Source: Muribaculaceae bacterium (GTDB lineage Bacteria; Bacteroidota; Bacteroidia; Bacteroidales; Muribaculaceae). Taken from it: DNA of 64,000 bases. The notes beneath the pieces were generated by a model, which saw nothing but the letters and a program-made list of their open reading frames with translations, searched no databases and had not been told where the DNA came from. Shown in pieces: positions 17,801-26,879 of this stretch (the stretch's first letter is position 1; each line of letters opens with the position of its first letter). The stretch lies in NCBI GenBank assembly GCA_017409345.1, contig JAFQSX010000031.1:1-64000 (forward strand), in the 5' to 3' direction. The translations under genes were made by a program, and so were the position numbers.

Positions 17801-19628
17801 TTAGTTGGTCTTTTCATAAAGGGTGGGGAATGTACCTCTCACATCGGGATAAGCTCCATATGAGGTGTATTGTGCATCATATTGAATAGACTTATTCATT
17901 GCCACGTTGGTGATAATCATTGTTCCGTCGGCTTGAGGAGCGATGGTCCACACACCTCCTTCGGAAGGAAGAGTGGTATCGACATTGAAGCTATTATATG
18001 TTCCTTTCATATACATATATTTACCGTTAGCATCAGTGATAGTGTAACCTCCTGTAGTTTCTTCTTTAATCACAAAACCACAAGATTGGGCAACCTCAAT
18101 AATACCATTATTATCGGAAGCATCTACAACTTGAAGATAACCATAGTTTCCGGTAATAGCTGTAGCCGCTTTACCCGACGCAACGAGGATATATTCTTTA
18201 CCTGAGGTAATAGATGTTACTTTTTTATAGGTAGCAGTTTCGGCCGTAGCAGGAGCTTTGCCATCGAGTTTATATTCGGTACCTTCTTTTACCCCATTTT
18301 CGCCAAAATATTTGGTGATGTTACCTTTGATTGCAAGTTTTTTGCCAAGGTTAGATGGGTTGTCCATGAGGTTGATCGCTCCACGAATAGACGTAGGTAG
18401 TTGTACAGGAATACATTCGGCTGCTGATGTAGCCTTAGGATTGTCGGAGATAAGCACGTTGGTTTGAGATGTTGAGGGAACACTGAAATTAGCTCCTTCG
18501 GCAAGAATCATACCATCAACCCAACCTACAATGTAACCTTCTACCCACACACCGGTGCCTGTTGCACCATTTTGCACATCGGTAGCGCTGAATGGAGAGT
18601 TTTCAGAGCCATCGCCGGTTGAAGGAGTGTTAGAAGAGCCTCCTTGTTTGCCAATCACTACATTGTCGATGCAGAAAGTCATAGAACGAGCAGAGGTTTC
18701 AGCGGTGTAACGGAAACCGATATAGATAATGCCTGAGAATTCTTCTAATGACACCTGACCTGAAGGAACGAATCCTGAATAACCACTTGCAGGAGGATTT
18801 GCAATATCGCAAGTGAGCATTGTGAGAGTAGCGGTATTTGGGTCGGTAGATGACATTGCATAAACTTCAAATGTTCCACCCATATATGCTGCTTGAGACT
18901 CAAAACTCATAACCTTTTGAGCCATTTCATCGGCATTGAGTGCCGGAGTAATCAACCAAGCATCGTAACCACTGCCGTCGGTACCTTTATATGCAGTACA
19001 AGCAGCATAGGTGTTGTTGTCGAAATCGGTGAAATACCATTCTTTGTCACCGGCGATTTTAACAGAAGTCCATCCGGGGAGGTCGCTGATAGAAGAAACA
19101 CCTTCAAAGTCTTCTTCAAGTTCGCTTAACGGACCTGTTGGGGCATCGGGAACCACAGGAGCACTTTCATCGAAACCTATACAATCGTCGGTTGAACGAA
19201 GTAATACTTGCCATTCTGTGCCGTAGTAACTGAGGATACCAACCACACTACCGGTTCCGCTTGGGAGAAGTTTGTCGCGGAAAGTGGCATAGCTACTATT
19301 GCGTACAAGCATTTTGTTTCCGTTAGCATCTTTGATATAGCGATTGGTCGATGCCGATGCTTCAGAATAAGGTTTGCCGGCTTCTACCCATTGCACGCTG
19401 TCGAAACGCACTAATTGACTTTGCCATTTTTGTAGGCTATCGGCATTTGATTTTATGGCATTAAGTTTAGTTATGTCAACAGCGATGGTGTCGATTTCGG
19501 TAGGTTTGGGAAGTTCATTGAATTGAGCGTGTTGTTTAAAGAAGTCCATTTCCATGAATGTCGCTTCCCAACCATATTGAGTAGAGTATTCGGGGAATCC
19601 TAGTTGTTGTAACCCGTTATATTTACCA
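17801..19628 (-). pseudogene. 5'-truncated paralogue of the DUF5689 surface protein
   Basis: An ATG at 19555 would start a 584-residue product. Homology to the neighbouring paralogue continues upstream in frame to about 19628 (GKYNGLQQLGFPEYSTQYGW), then stops abruptly, so the lipobox, the first 130 or so residues and the promoter are missing. The remaining order is DUF5689 (part), choice-of-anchor J (LEEDFEGVSSISDLPGWTS), DUF6359 (GTGVWVEGYIVGWVDGMIL), then a different C-terminal domain of about 140 residues (YKKVTSITSGKEYILVASG onward). Without an export signal the product could not reach the surface. This reflects either a real rearrangement or a chimeric assembly. The frame has no internal stop, so the break looks recent. 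Confidence 0.75.
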
Positions 19629-19634
19629 GGTAAA
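19622..19634. other. palindromic junction between two truncated genes
   Basis: TTTACC-A-GGTAAA lies exactly where minus-strand DUF5689 homology ends and plus-strand esterase homology begins. Both genes lose their 5' ends here, head to head. Confidence 0.6.
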
Positions 19635-19635
19635 A

Positions 19636-20772
19636 GTGATGGCTACCGATTGTGGTATGGCTCTTAATGATGTTGTAGTAAATTATGAGGTGAGCGAGGA
19701 CTTGATGAATCCCCACGTCACAAAGTCAATAACCCTCAAAGGTCATGAGGGGGAAATCAACCTTGGCACTATGAAAAAGCCGGGTTATTTGCGAGTGAAG
19801 GCTGTTGTGGAGAAAGACGGAAAGAAATATTCGGCAATATCAACAGTTGGTTACGATACCGAAAAGTTGTTGCCTACGGTTACGCAACCTAAAGATTTCA
19901 AGGCTTTTTGGGACGCACAACTTGAAGCTGCCCGCAAGATTGACCTTCAACCCACTATGACGCTTATTCCCGAGCGATGCACCGACAAGGTGAATGTATA
20001 TCATATCTCTTATCGCAACATCAACAATACTCGCATGTATGGCATGTTGACAATGCCCAAGGCTGAAGGTAAATATCCTGCAATTCTTCGCTTCCCGGGA
20101 GCGGGAGTTGGCGAAAAGTCGGGCGATATAGGCCATGCGGCTCGTGGTGCAATAATACTTGAATTTGGCATCCATGGTATTCCTGTAAACCTCACAGGTA
20201 GCACTATTTATAGCGACCTTAATAGTGGCGCGCTTGCCTCATATCCTACATATAATATCGATAATCGCTATTCATATTATTATAAACGAGTTTATATAGG
20301 CTGTGTGCGCGGCATTGATTTCCTTGCTTCGTTGCCTCAGTTTAATGGTAAACTTGGCACCTTTGGCGGAAGTCAGGGTGGCGCATTGTCGATTGTGACA
20401 TCGGCACTCGATAGTCGCATCAATGCAACGGTGGCATATTTTCCTGCATTGTGTGATTTGGAGGGTTATACTCGTGGTCGTGCCGGAGGTTGGCCTCATG
20501 TGTTTAAGAGTAAAGATAATTGCACTCCCGAAAAACTTTCGACAGCACGTTATTATGATGTGACTAACTTTGCTCGTAATCTATCGGCACCGATTCACTT
20601 TTTCTTGGGTTATAATGACTTGACTTGTGCACCCACAACCACTCGCTCAACCTATAATGTGATTACTGCTCCAAAAACGCTTCTCATAGGTGAAAATAAT
20701 GGTCACTGGTTATATGCCGAGCACACCAATGCACTATGGGATTGGATGTTTGAACAGCTCAAGGAGGAGTGA
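19636..20772 (+). pseudogene. acetylxylan esterase-like alpha/beta hydrolase lacking its 5' end
   Basis: The readable protein (378 residues from a GTG at 19636) starts inside the family's N-terminal Ig-like domain (MATDCGMALNDVVVNYEVSE), so the signal peptide and first strands are missing. The catalytic AXE1-type domain is intact: nucleophile Ser in GGSQGGALS, acid in FLGYNDLTCAP, His in GENNGHWLY. Intact relatives remove acetyl groups from hemicellulose or acetylated sugars in the periplasm. The frame stays open upstream to about 19585 only as the antisense of the DUF5689 paralogue, with no ATG. It is probably non-functional unless the junction is an assembly artefact. Confidence 0.72.
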
Positions 20773-20826
20773 TGTATTTAATTCATAATGCATAATTCAT
20801 AATTTGCAATAGTTTTTTAAGAAATT

Positions 20827-20890
20827 CGGAATGAAATCCTTAAATATTATAAGATTTTCGGAACAAAATCCCTAAATATTATAAGATTTT
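20827..20890 (+). repeat. two tandem 32-bp imperfect repeats
   Basis: Two adjacent 32-base units share GGA, AAATCC and a common block TAAATATTATAAGATTTT, differing at about three positions. They lie 49 bases upstream of the ATPase start and could be an operator or simple AT-rich slippage. Confidence 0.6.
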
Positions 20891-20938
20891 TGGATTTTAC
20901 GAAAAAAGTCATTTAATTTGCAGTATAAATTGTTTAAA

Positions 20939-22072
20939 ATGATTGATCGCAAAATTAAAAACTTAATAGAAGCCCAATTGGGAACAAATAAGGCAATAAT
21001 TATTATGGGAGCCCGCCAAGTGGGAAAGTCTACATTATTGTCACAAATGTTTGATGGGCAAAAAAATGTATTGTGGTTAAATGGCGACGAAACCGATGTG
21101 AGAGGGCTCTTTGAAAATATAACATCAACACGATTAAAGGCTATCATAGGGCAAAATAATTTAGTGATTATAGATGAAGCCCAACGAATTACCGACATAG
21201 GGTTGAAACTTAAATTGATAACCGACCAGATTTCGGGGGTACAAGTTATAGCTACAGGCAGTTCATCATTTGATTTGGCAAATAAAGTAAATGAATCATT
21301 GGCAGGACGTAAACGTCAGATACAAATGTATCCAATGATGTTTTCAGAAATGGTTGACCATATAGGCTTTATTGAGGAGAAACGAATGTTGCCGCATCGA
21401 TTGGTATTTGGGTATTATCCCGAAGTGGTGACCAATCCCGGAAATGAAAAGGTGATTTTGAAAGAGTTGTGCGACAGTGTGTTGTATAAAGATATTCTGT
21501 CGTTGGATTCGGTAGGAAAGCCCGATAAATTGCAACGTTTGTTGCAAGCATTGGCTTATCAAGTGGGTTCTCAAGTGTCGTATAATGAACTAGGACGACA
21601 CATAGGACTTGACTCTAAAACAGTAGAACGTTATATTGATATATTAGAAAAAAGTTTCATAATCTTTAGATTAAACTCTTTCTCTCGAAATTTGCGTAAT
21701 GAGTTGAAAACCAGTCGCAAAATATATTTTTGGGATAATGGTATAAGAAATGCAGTTATAGGAAATTTCTCATTTTTGGAGCAAAGAATGAATGAGGAAG
21801 CAGGAATGTTGTGGGAGAATTTTGTTATATCTGAGAGAATGAAGGTGAATTCGTTAAGAGAATTCTTCGGGACAACATGGTTTTGGCGCACTATGCAACA
21901 AAAAGAGATAGATTATATCGAAGAAGAAAATGGCGTTATTAACACATATGAGTTTAAGTGGAATTCAAAGGCAAACGCAAAACGGCCTGAGGCTTTTTTC
22001 AAAGCATATCCCGATAGCTCGTTTTGTGTTATTACACCTGAAAATATAGAGGAATTTTTATTGATAGGATAA
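20939..22072 (+). CDS. AAA_14 / DUF4143 ATP-binding protein
   Basis: About 377 residues from the ATG at 20939; an upstream in-frame TTG at 20918 is unlikely. Walker A GARQVGKSTL (about residue 22) and Walker B LVIIDEAQRI are present, then a sensor-like ATGSSSFDLANK. The C-terminal DUF4143 region (about 200-375) resembles a PD-(D/E)XK nuclease fold, ending EIDYIEEENG and TYEFKWNSKA. These archaeal-ATPase-like proteins are frequent in Bacteroidales accessory DNA; their role is unproven, with mobile-element or toxin-antitoxin functions proposed. TAATG overlap couples it to the radical SAM gene. Confidence 0.85.
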   Translation: MIDRKIKNLIEAQLGTNKAIIIMGARQVGKSTLLSQMFDGQKNVLWLNGDETDVRGLFENITSTRLKAIIGQNNLVIIDEAQRITDIGLKLKLITDQISGVQVIATGSSSFDLANKVNESLAGRKRQIQMYPMMFSEMVDHIGFIEEKRMLPHRLVFGYYPEVVTNPGNEKVILKELCDSVLYKDILSLDSVGKPDKLQRLLQALAYQVGSQVSYNELGRHIGLDSKTVERYIDILEKSFIIFRLNSFSRNLRNELKTSRKIYFWDNGIRNAVIGNFSFLEQRMNEEAGMLWENFVISERMKVNSLREFFGTTWFWRTMQQKEIDYIEEENGVINTYEFKWNSKANAKRPEAFFKAYPDSSFCVITPENIEEFLLIG

Positions 22073-22848
22073 TGGTAACGATATTATTTCATTCAACGAT
22101 ATTTGGACCTATTCATAGCCGCCGATTGGGATCATCATTGGGCGTTAACCTTTCGCCAAATGATGGGAAGGTGTGTTCGTTTGACTGTGTGTATTGTGAA
22201 GCGGGATATAATTCGCAAGGAGCCGGAACGACAGGGTTGCCGCGGCGCGAAGATGTGAGTCGAGAATTAGACGCGAAGTTGAAGTCAATGATTGAAGCGG
22301 GTGAGCATCTCGATGTAATCACATTTTCGGGGAATGGGGAGCCTACGTTGCACCCTCAGTTTGCCGAAATTATTGATGACACTATTGCTTTGCGAGATAA
22401 ATATTTTCCACAGGTGAAAATAAGTGTGTTGTGTAATTCCACTCGCTTAGGCGACGAATCGGTTGTGGCTGCACTCCGTAAGGTAGATAATAATATTCTT
22501 AAACTCGACTCGGCAATAACATCAACCATGCGATTGATTGACCAACCGGCATCGCCATCGTTTACAAGTGAGGGTGTGATAGAGCAAATTGCGCAATTTG
22601 CAGGTCAGTGTGTGGTACAAACAATGTTTTTGCGAGGAGAACATGATGGCAAAATCATAGACAATACTACCCCCGAAGAGGTTGAGGCTTTAATAAAGGC
22701 ATATAAGCGCATTTCTCCCCGACAAGTAATGATTTACTCAATCGACCGCAAAACCCCGGAACAGAAGCTTGAAAAGGTGTCGCGTGAAGAACTCGAAGCA
22801 ATTGCATCGCAAATGTGTAGGGAAGGAATTAATGTAACAGTTAGTTAA
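22072..22848 (+). CDS. radical SAM protein (COG0731-like)
   Basis: 258 residues. The [4Fe-4S] cluster motif CSFDCVYC lies near residue 36-43, preceded by the family-typical FGPIHSRRLGSSLG. TFSGNGEPTLHP forms the S-adenosylmethionine-binding GGE-like strand. The family is related to the tRNA wybutosine enzymes, but the bacterial members have no settled function. The start overlaps the stop of the ATPase gene by one base, although the functional link is doubtful. Confidence 0.88.
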   Translation: MVTILFHSTIFGPIHSRRLGSSLGVNLSPNDGKVCSFDCVYCEAGYNSQGAGTTGLPRREDVSRELDAKLKSMIEAGEHLDVITFSGNGEPTLHPQFAEIIDDTIALRDKYFPQVKISVLCNSTRLGDESVVAALRKVDNNILKLDSAITSTMRLIDQPASPSFTSEGVIEQIAQFAGQCVVQTMFLRGEHDGKIIDNTTPEEVEALIKAYKRISPRQVMIYSIDRKTPEQKLEKVSREELEAIASQMCREGINVTVS

Positions 22849-22878
22849 GAAATAAGTACGAAATAAATAGATATAATT

Positions 22879-23811
22879 ATGAGTCAAAATATAGTTTTTC
22901 CGGCACCATTAAAAGAGGGAGATACCATCGCTATATTATCTCCGGCCGGAATAGTAAAGCCTGAACATGTAAAATATGCTATACCTGTTCTTGAGGAGCA
23001 GGGGTGGAAGGTAAGGGTGATGCCTCACACGCTTGGTCGTTGGGGAAATTATAGTGGAACTCCGGCCGAGCGCCTTGCCGATCTTGAAGATGCTTTTCTT
23101 GACCCCGAAGTGAGGGCTATTCTTTGTTCGCGTGGAGGATATGGTGTAGTGCATCTGATGGATGCGCTTAATCGATTGCCTATCGAAAACGATCCTAAAT
23201 GGGTGATAGGTTATAGTGATATATCAGCCCTTCATGCGTTGATGTCAACCAAAGGGATTGCGAGTATTCATGCATCAATGACAAGTCATATACGCAAAGG
23301 AGCTGATGATATTGATAATAAAGTATTGTTTGAAATATTGCGTGGACAGGCTCCGGCATTTACCTTTGAAGGTCATCAATATAATCGATTGGGACAATGT
23401 AGTGGCAAGATTATCGGCGGAAATGTGGCAGTAATAGCCGAATTGATAAATACCCCATATGATATAATTGAGGATGACACGATTTTATTTATTGAGGATG
23501 TGTCGGAACCGATTTATAAGATTGAACGCATCATGTATCAACTTAGATTGAGTGGGGTGTTGCCACGACTACGTGGATTGGTTGTAGGTCAATTTACCGA
23601 ATATCGAGGAGATAGCAACTATCGTGATATGGAGACAATGATTTATGATATGGTAAAACCATATAGTTATCCGGTGGCATTTAATGTACCTATTGGTCAT
23701 GTAAGTCATAATATCCCTGTTATCGAAAGTGCACAAGCAACCCTAAAGGTAACAGATGCCAATCAAGCACATCTTATTTTTTGGCCTATGCCCACACCGG
23801 AAAGTAAATAA
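22879..23811 (+). CDS. LD-carboxypeptidase (peptidase S66)
   Basis: 310 residues, normal length. It trims the terminal D-Ala from murein tetrapeptides during cell-wall recycling. Conserved parts are the N-terminal LKEGDTIAILSPAG, the nucleophile Ser in ILCSRGGYGVV, the Glu in FIEDVSEPIYKIERIM and the His in VPIGHVSHN. No signal peptide is seen, which fits a cytoplasmic recycling role. It starts 30 bases after the radical SAM stop. Confidence 0.93.
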   Translation: MSQNIVFPAPLKEGDTIAILSPAGIVKPEHVKYAIPVLEEQGWKVRVMPHTLGRWGNYSGTPAERLADLEDAFLDPEVRAILCSRGGYGVVHLMDALNRLPIENDPKWVIGYSDISALHALMSTKGIASIHASMTSHIRKGADDIDNKVLFEILRGQAPAFTFEGHQYNRLGQCSGKIIGGNVAVIAELINTPYDIIEDDTILFIEDVSEPIYKIERIMYQLRLSGVLPRLRGLVVGQFTEYRGDSNYRDMETMIYDMVKPYSYPVAFNVPIGHVSHNIPVIESAQATLKVTDANQAHLIFWPMPTPESK

Positions 23812-23823
23812 TCTTAAGATAAA

Positions 23824-23856
23824 AATAAAGCCCAATCAATTTGATTGGGCTTTATT
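23824..23856. terminator. bidirectional terminator between LD-carboxypeptidase and serS
   Basis: A nearly perfect palindrome with core CCCAATC / GATTGGG and flanking AATAAAG / CTTTATT, lying between two convergent genes. Confidence 0.9.
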
Positions 23857-23874
23857 GTATAATGTCGAAATTAA

Positions 23875-25146
23875 TTAGTTGATGATGTCGAAGCCTGTGT
23901 AACGGCGCAAACATTCAGGCACTACGATGCCTTCGGGTGTTTGGTTATTTTCGAGCAATGCCGCCATGATGCGAGGCAATGCGAGCGCCGAGCCGTTGAG
24001 GGTGTGGCATAAGTGAGTCTTTTTGTCTTCGCCACGATAACGACATTTTAGGCGATTGGCTTGGTATGTTTCAAAGTTAGAAACCGAAGAAACTTCGAGC
24101 CAACGTTTTTGTGCGGCAGAATACACTTCGAAGTCGAAAGTGATAGCCGAAGTGAAGCTCATATCACCACCGCAAAGACGAAGAATGTGCCAAGGCAAAC
24201 CGAGTTTGTCGAGCAATCCTTGCACGTGATCTTTCATTTCTTCAAGAGCTGCATAAGAATTTTCGGGCTTTTCGATGCGCACAATTTCCACTTTGTCAAA
24301 TTGGTGTAGACGGTTCAATCCGCGTACATCTTTGCCATAGCTACCTGCTTCGCGGCGGAAACATGCAGAATAAGCACAGTTCTTAACCGGCAATTTGTCG
24401 TCGGTGAGAATTACATCGCGATAGATGTTGGTAACAGGCACTTCGGCAGTGGGGATAAGATATAGATTATCGAGTTGACAATGATACATTTGCCCTTCTT
24501 TGTCGGGAAGTTGTCCTGTGCCATAACCCGATGCTTCATTAACAACATAAGGAGGTTGCACTTCGAGATATCCCGATTCTCCAGCTTGGTCGAGGAAGAA
24601 TTGAATGAGTGCGCGTTGTAGGCGAGCACCTTTGCCGATATATACAGGGAATCCTGCACCTGTGATTTTTACTCCCAAATCAAAGTCGATGAGGTTGTAT
24701 TTCTTTGCAAGATCCCAGTGGGGAAGAGCTTCGTCACCGAGAGCAGGCATCACGCCACCTTCTTTTTCTACCACATTATCCTCGGCAGAGCGACCTTCAG
24801 GCACCATTTCGCAAGGAATGTTAGGGATTGAAAGAAGAATATTTTTAATTTCTTCTTCTACGCTTGCAAGCTGTTCGGCGATGGCTTTTTGTGATTCTTT
24901 GAGCGATGCAACAGCATTTTTTGCTTCTTGTGCTTCGTCTTTCTTGCCCTCTTTCATTAACTTACCGATGGTAGCGGCATATTTGTTGAGTTCGGCAGCT
25001 TGGTTATCGTTATTAAGTTGAAGTTCGCGGCGTTTGCCATCAAGTTCAAGTATTTTCGCAATATCGTTATTTCCGTCAAATCCCTTTACGGCAAGACGGC
25101 TGATGATATATTGAGGATTCTCTTTAATTTGAGCAATAGTAAGCAT
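23875..25146 (-). CDS. serS: seryl-tRNA synthetase
   Basis: 423 residues, full length. It charges tRNA-Ser and tRNA-Sec-type acceptors with serine. The N-terminal 110 residues are the long antiparallel coiled-coil tRNA arm, rich in Lys, Glu and Ala. Class II motif 2 is ACFRREAGSYGKDVRGL, followed by LHQFDKVEI. Motif 3 is LALPRIMAALLENNQ. The tRNA-dependent loop region IPTAEVPVTN is present. It follows the yqeY-like gene by 55 bases on the same strand and has no obvious promoter of its own. Confidence 0.98.
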   Translation of the reverse strand: MLTIAQIKENPQYIISRLAVKGFDGNNDIAKILELDGKRRELQLNNDNQAAELNKYAATIGKLMKEGKKDEAQEAKNAVASLKESQKAIAEQLASVEEEIKNILLSIPNIPCEMVPEGRSAEDNVVEKEGGVMPALGDEALPHWDLAKKYNLIDFDLGVKITGAGFPVYIGKGARLQRALIQFFLDQAGESGYLEVQPPYVVNEASGYGTGQLPDKEGQMYHCQLDNLYLIPTAEVPVTNIYRDVILTDDKLPVKNCAYSACFRREAGSYGKDVRGLNRLHQFDKVEIVRIEKPENSYAALEEMKDHVQGLLDKLGLPWHILRLCGGDMSFTSAITFDFEVYSAAQKRWLEVSSVSNFETYQANRLKCRYRGEDKKTHLCHTLNGSALALPRIMAALLENNQTPEGIVVPECLRRYTGFDIIN

Positions 25147-25201
25147 ATCTATTTCGGTTTATATTGTCAATATAATGTCTTAATGGGGTTTATGAGTCCA
25201 C

Positions 25202-25651
25202 TTAAGCGAGTAATTCTTTTACTTTGGCAGAAATCATTCGACCATCGGCACGACCGGCAAGAGCTTTGCTGGCAACGCCCATAACTTTACCCATCTCTTT
25301 GGCTGATGTGGCACCAACCTGTTCGATGATTTTTTTCAACTCGGCAACGAGTTCTTCTTCGCTCAATTGCTTGGGAAGGTATTCCTCAATAACGGCAGCC
25401 TCGGCTAGTTCTCCTTCGGCAAGTTCGGGACGATTTTGTTCTTGATATATGCGAGCACTTTCTTTGCGTTGTTTTACCATTTTCACCAACACTTTCATTG
25501 CCGCATCATCATTTAGTGTGCCATCACCACCTTTGGCGGTTTTAGCTTCAAGAAACTCTTTTTTGATGCCACGAAGGGCTTCAAGTCTCACTTTGTCACG
25601 AGCCAACATAGCAGCCTTGATATCGGCGCCTATTTTATCAAAAAGATCCAT
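25202..25651 (-). CDS. GatB/YqeY domain protein
   Basis: 149 residues covering the whole family: the N-terminal helical half (LFDKIGADIKAAMLARDKVR, LEALRGIKKEF) and the GatB-like tail (LKKIIEQVGATSAKEMGKVM, LAGRADGRMISAKVKELL). The tail domain is also found at the end of GatB, where it contacts tRNA. The stand-alone protein's function is not well established; a role in tRNA amidation or tRNA binding is suggested, and its place just before serS is in keeping with that. Confidence 0.92.
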   Translation of the reverse strand: MDLFDKIGADIKAAMLARDKVRLEALRGIKKEFLEAKTAKGGDGTLNDDAAMKVLVKMVKQRKESARIYQEQNRPELAEGELAEAAVIEEYLPKQLSEEELVAELKKIIEQVGATSAKEMGKVMGVASKALAGRADGRMISAKVKELLA

Positions 25652-25679
25652 ATTTTTTGCCTTTTATTTAATTAATGTG

Positions 25680-25710
25680 CAAAGATAATGTAAATCGGGT
25701 GCATTTCAAA
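25680..25710 (-). promoter_or_regulatory. consensus promoter of yqeY-like gene and serS
   Basis: Minus strand: TTTG at 25710-25707, exactly 19 bases, TATCTTTG at 25687-25680. It is a textbook Bacteroidetes promoter, about 29 bases upstream of the start codon. Confidence 0.8.
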
Positions 25711-25963
25711 AATAAAATTCATTTTAATTTTTAGATTGCACAAAAGCTCCTAACCAAAAGCATATTTAAAGATGTAAATGGCATGAGAGGGAAGGTGTAA
25801 AACGAAAAAATGTGTAACTTCTATGGTGTTATCGGAACCATAGAATATTGAAAAACTGAGGTGTAGAGAGTTGCTATGCAAAAAAAATATCTGTTCAATA
25901 GATGATTTGTTAAATTTTTATATTACCTTTGTGCATGATTAACAATTTAATATATTGCAACTT
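25711..25963 (+). promoter_or_regulatory. intergenic region with thioredoxin promoter box and hairpin
   Basis: A TACCTTTG box at 25924-25931 fits a -7 element 33 bases before the thioredoxin start; the nearest TTTG (25906-25909) is closer than usual (14 bases). A 9-bp inverted repeat, TTCTATGGT/ACCATAGAA, lies at 25819-25845 without a T run. No gene is seen here. Confidence 0.5.
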
Positions 25964-26356
25964 ATGAAAAAAGTACTCTTGATTATGAGCATGATTCTCG
26001 CTTTTGTATTCAATAGCGAGGCTCAAGAAGTGAAAGAAATTGATTACACAACATTCACTAAACAAATACAACCAAGCGCAACTCGCCCAATGGTAATTGA
26101 CTTCTATGCAAAATGGTGTGGTCCATGTAAGGCTATGGAAGCAGTTATGGCTAAGGCTGCTAAAGAATATAGTGGTCAAATTGATTTTTATCGCGTTGAT
26201 CTTGATGTAAAAGACAACCAAGAATGGGCTAACTATCTTGGTATTTCTTCAATCCCTACATTGGTGTTCTACAAAAATGGTAAAATTCACCATGTAGAAA
26301 CTGGCTACAAAGAATATATCGAATTTGTAAATCACTTATCTCGTATTCTTGAATAA
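25964..26356 (+). CDS. exported thioredoxin-like protein
   Basis: 130 residues from the ATG at 25964. The signal peptide is MKKVLLIMSMILAFVFNSEA. A full thioredoxin fold follows, with the active site YAKWCGPCKAM and the cis-Pro loop SSIPTLVFYKNGK. It is expected in the periplasm as a disulfide reductase or oxidoreductase; Bacteroidetes often keep several such exported thioredoxins for oxidative stress or protein maturation. It is a single-gene transcript with its own terminator. Confidence 0.93.
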   Translation: MKKVLLIMSMILAFVFNSEAQEVKEIDYTTFTKQIQPSATRPMVIDFYAKWCGPCKAMEAVMAKAAKEYSGQIDFYRVDLDVKDNQEWANYLGISSIPTLVFYKNGKIHHVETGYKEYIEFVNHLSRILE

Positions 26357-26381
26357 TATAACATATTTGGAATAAATAGAT

Positions 26382-26411
26382 AAAGTGCACTTCCTAAAGG
26401 AAATGCACTTT
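26382..26411 (+). terminator. terminator of the thioredoxin gene
   Basis: AAAGTGCA and TGCACTTT pair, with inner TTCC/GGAA pairing, followed by TTTTTG. Confidence 0.85.
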
Positions 26412-26475
26412 TTGTTTATATAAGGCTAAGCATGTATTATTGATGTATAGCAAAAGCCTATTTCCGATAAAACAC

Positions 26476-26505
26476 AAAAAGAGATTGCTGTTGCAATCTC
26501 TTTTT
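26476..26505 (-). terminator. terminator of the tRNA-Asn pair
   Basis: AAAAAGAGATTGC and GCAATCTCTTTTT form a 13-bp stem with a 4-base loop. On the minus strand it follows the second tRNA after one base and ends in a T run. Confidence 0.88.
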
Positions 26506-26506
26506 G

Positions 26507-26580
26507 CGCTTCAGGATGGGCTTGAACCAACGACCCCCTGATTAACAGTCAGGTGCTCTAACCAACTGAGCTACTGAAGC
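26507..26580 (-). tRNA. tRNA-Asn(GTT), downstream copy
   Basis: On the minus strand the acceptor arms GCTTCAG/CTGAAGC pair over 7 bp. The D arm is AGCTCAGTTGGTTAGAGC, the anticodon loop is CTGTTAA with anticodon GTT, and the T arm contains GGTTCAAGCC. The discriminator base is G and CCA is not encoded. It is identical to the other copy. Confidence 0.96.
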
Positions 26581-26605
26581 AAATATTAACCAACTAAACT
26601 TTTTG

Positions 26606-26679
26606 CGCTTCAGGATGGGCTTGAACCAACGACCCCCTGATTAACAGTCAGGTGCTCTAACCAACTGAGCTACTGAAGC
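26606..26679 (-). tRNA. tRNA-Asn(GTT), promoter-proximal copy
   Basis: Same sequence and structure as the neighbouring copy, 25 bases upstream of it on the minus strand. Both are probably processed from one precursor. Confidence 0.96.
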
Positions 26680-26710
26680 AGAAAATGCAACCCTTTTCAA
26701 AATTGCGATG

Positions 26711-26741
26711 CAAAATTAATCCCAAAATTTGAATTATGCAA
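26711..26741 (-). promoter_or_regulatory. promoter of the tRNA-Asn pair
   Basis: Minus strand: TTG at 26741-26739, 20 bases, TAATTTTG at 26718-26711, about 31 bases before the first tRNA. Confidence 0.65.
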
Positions 26742-26879
26742 TAATTTTAGCAAAAATCTCACATTTATTTTTGTTTTTAATTCTTTTTTGAGAAAAATAG
26801 TGCCGTTATTGTTATAATATTGTGTATCTTCGTTGCCTATTTCAATAGATTAAATAACAACTTATTTTTAATCATCAAT

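Noticed and set aside
20773..20938. insertion-sequence end next to the ATPase
   Set aside because: AT-rich direct repeats only; no terminal inverted repeats, target duplication or transposase.
25819..25845. terminator upstream of the thioredoxin gene
   Set aside because: A 9-bp hairpin without a T run, and no gene on either strand needs a terminator there.
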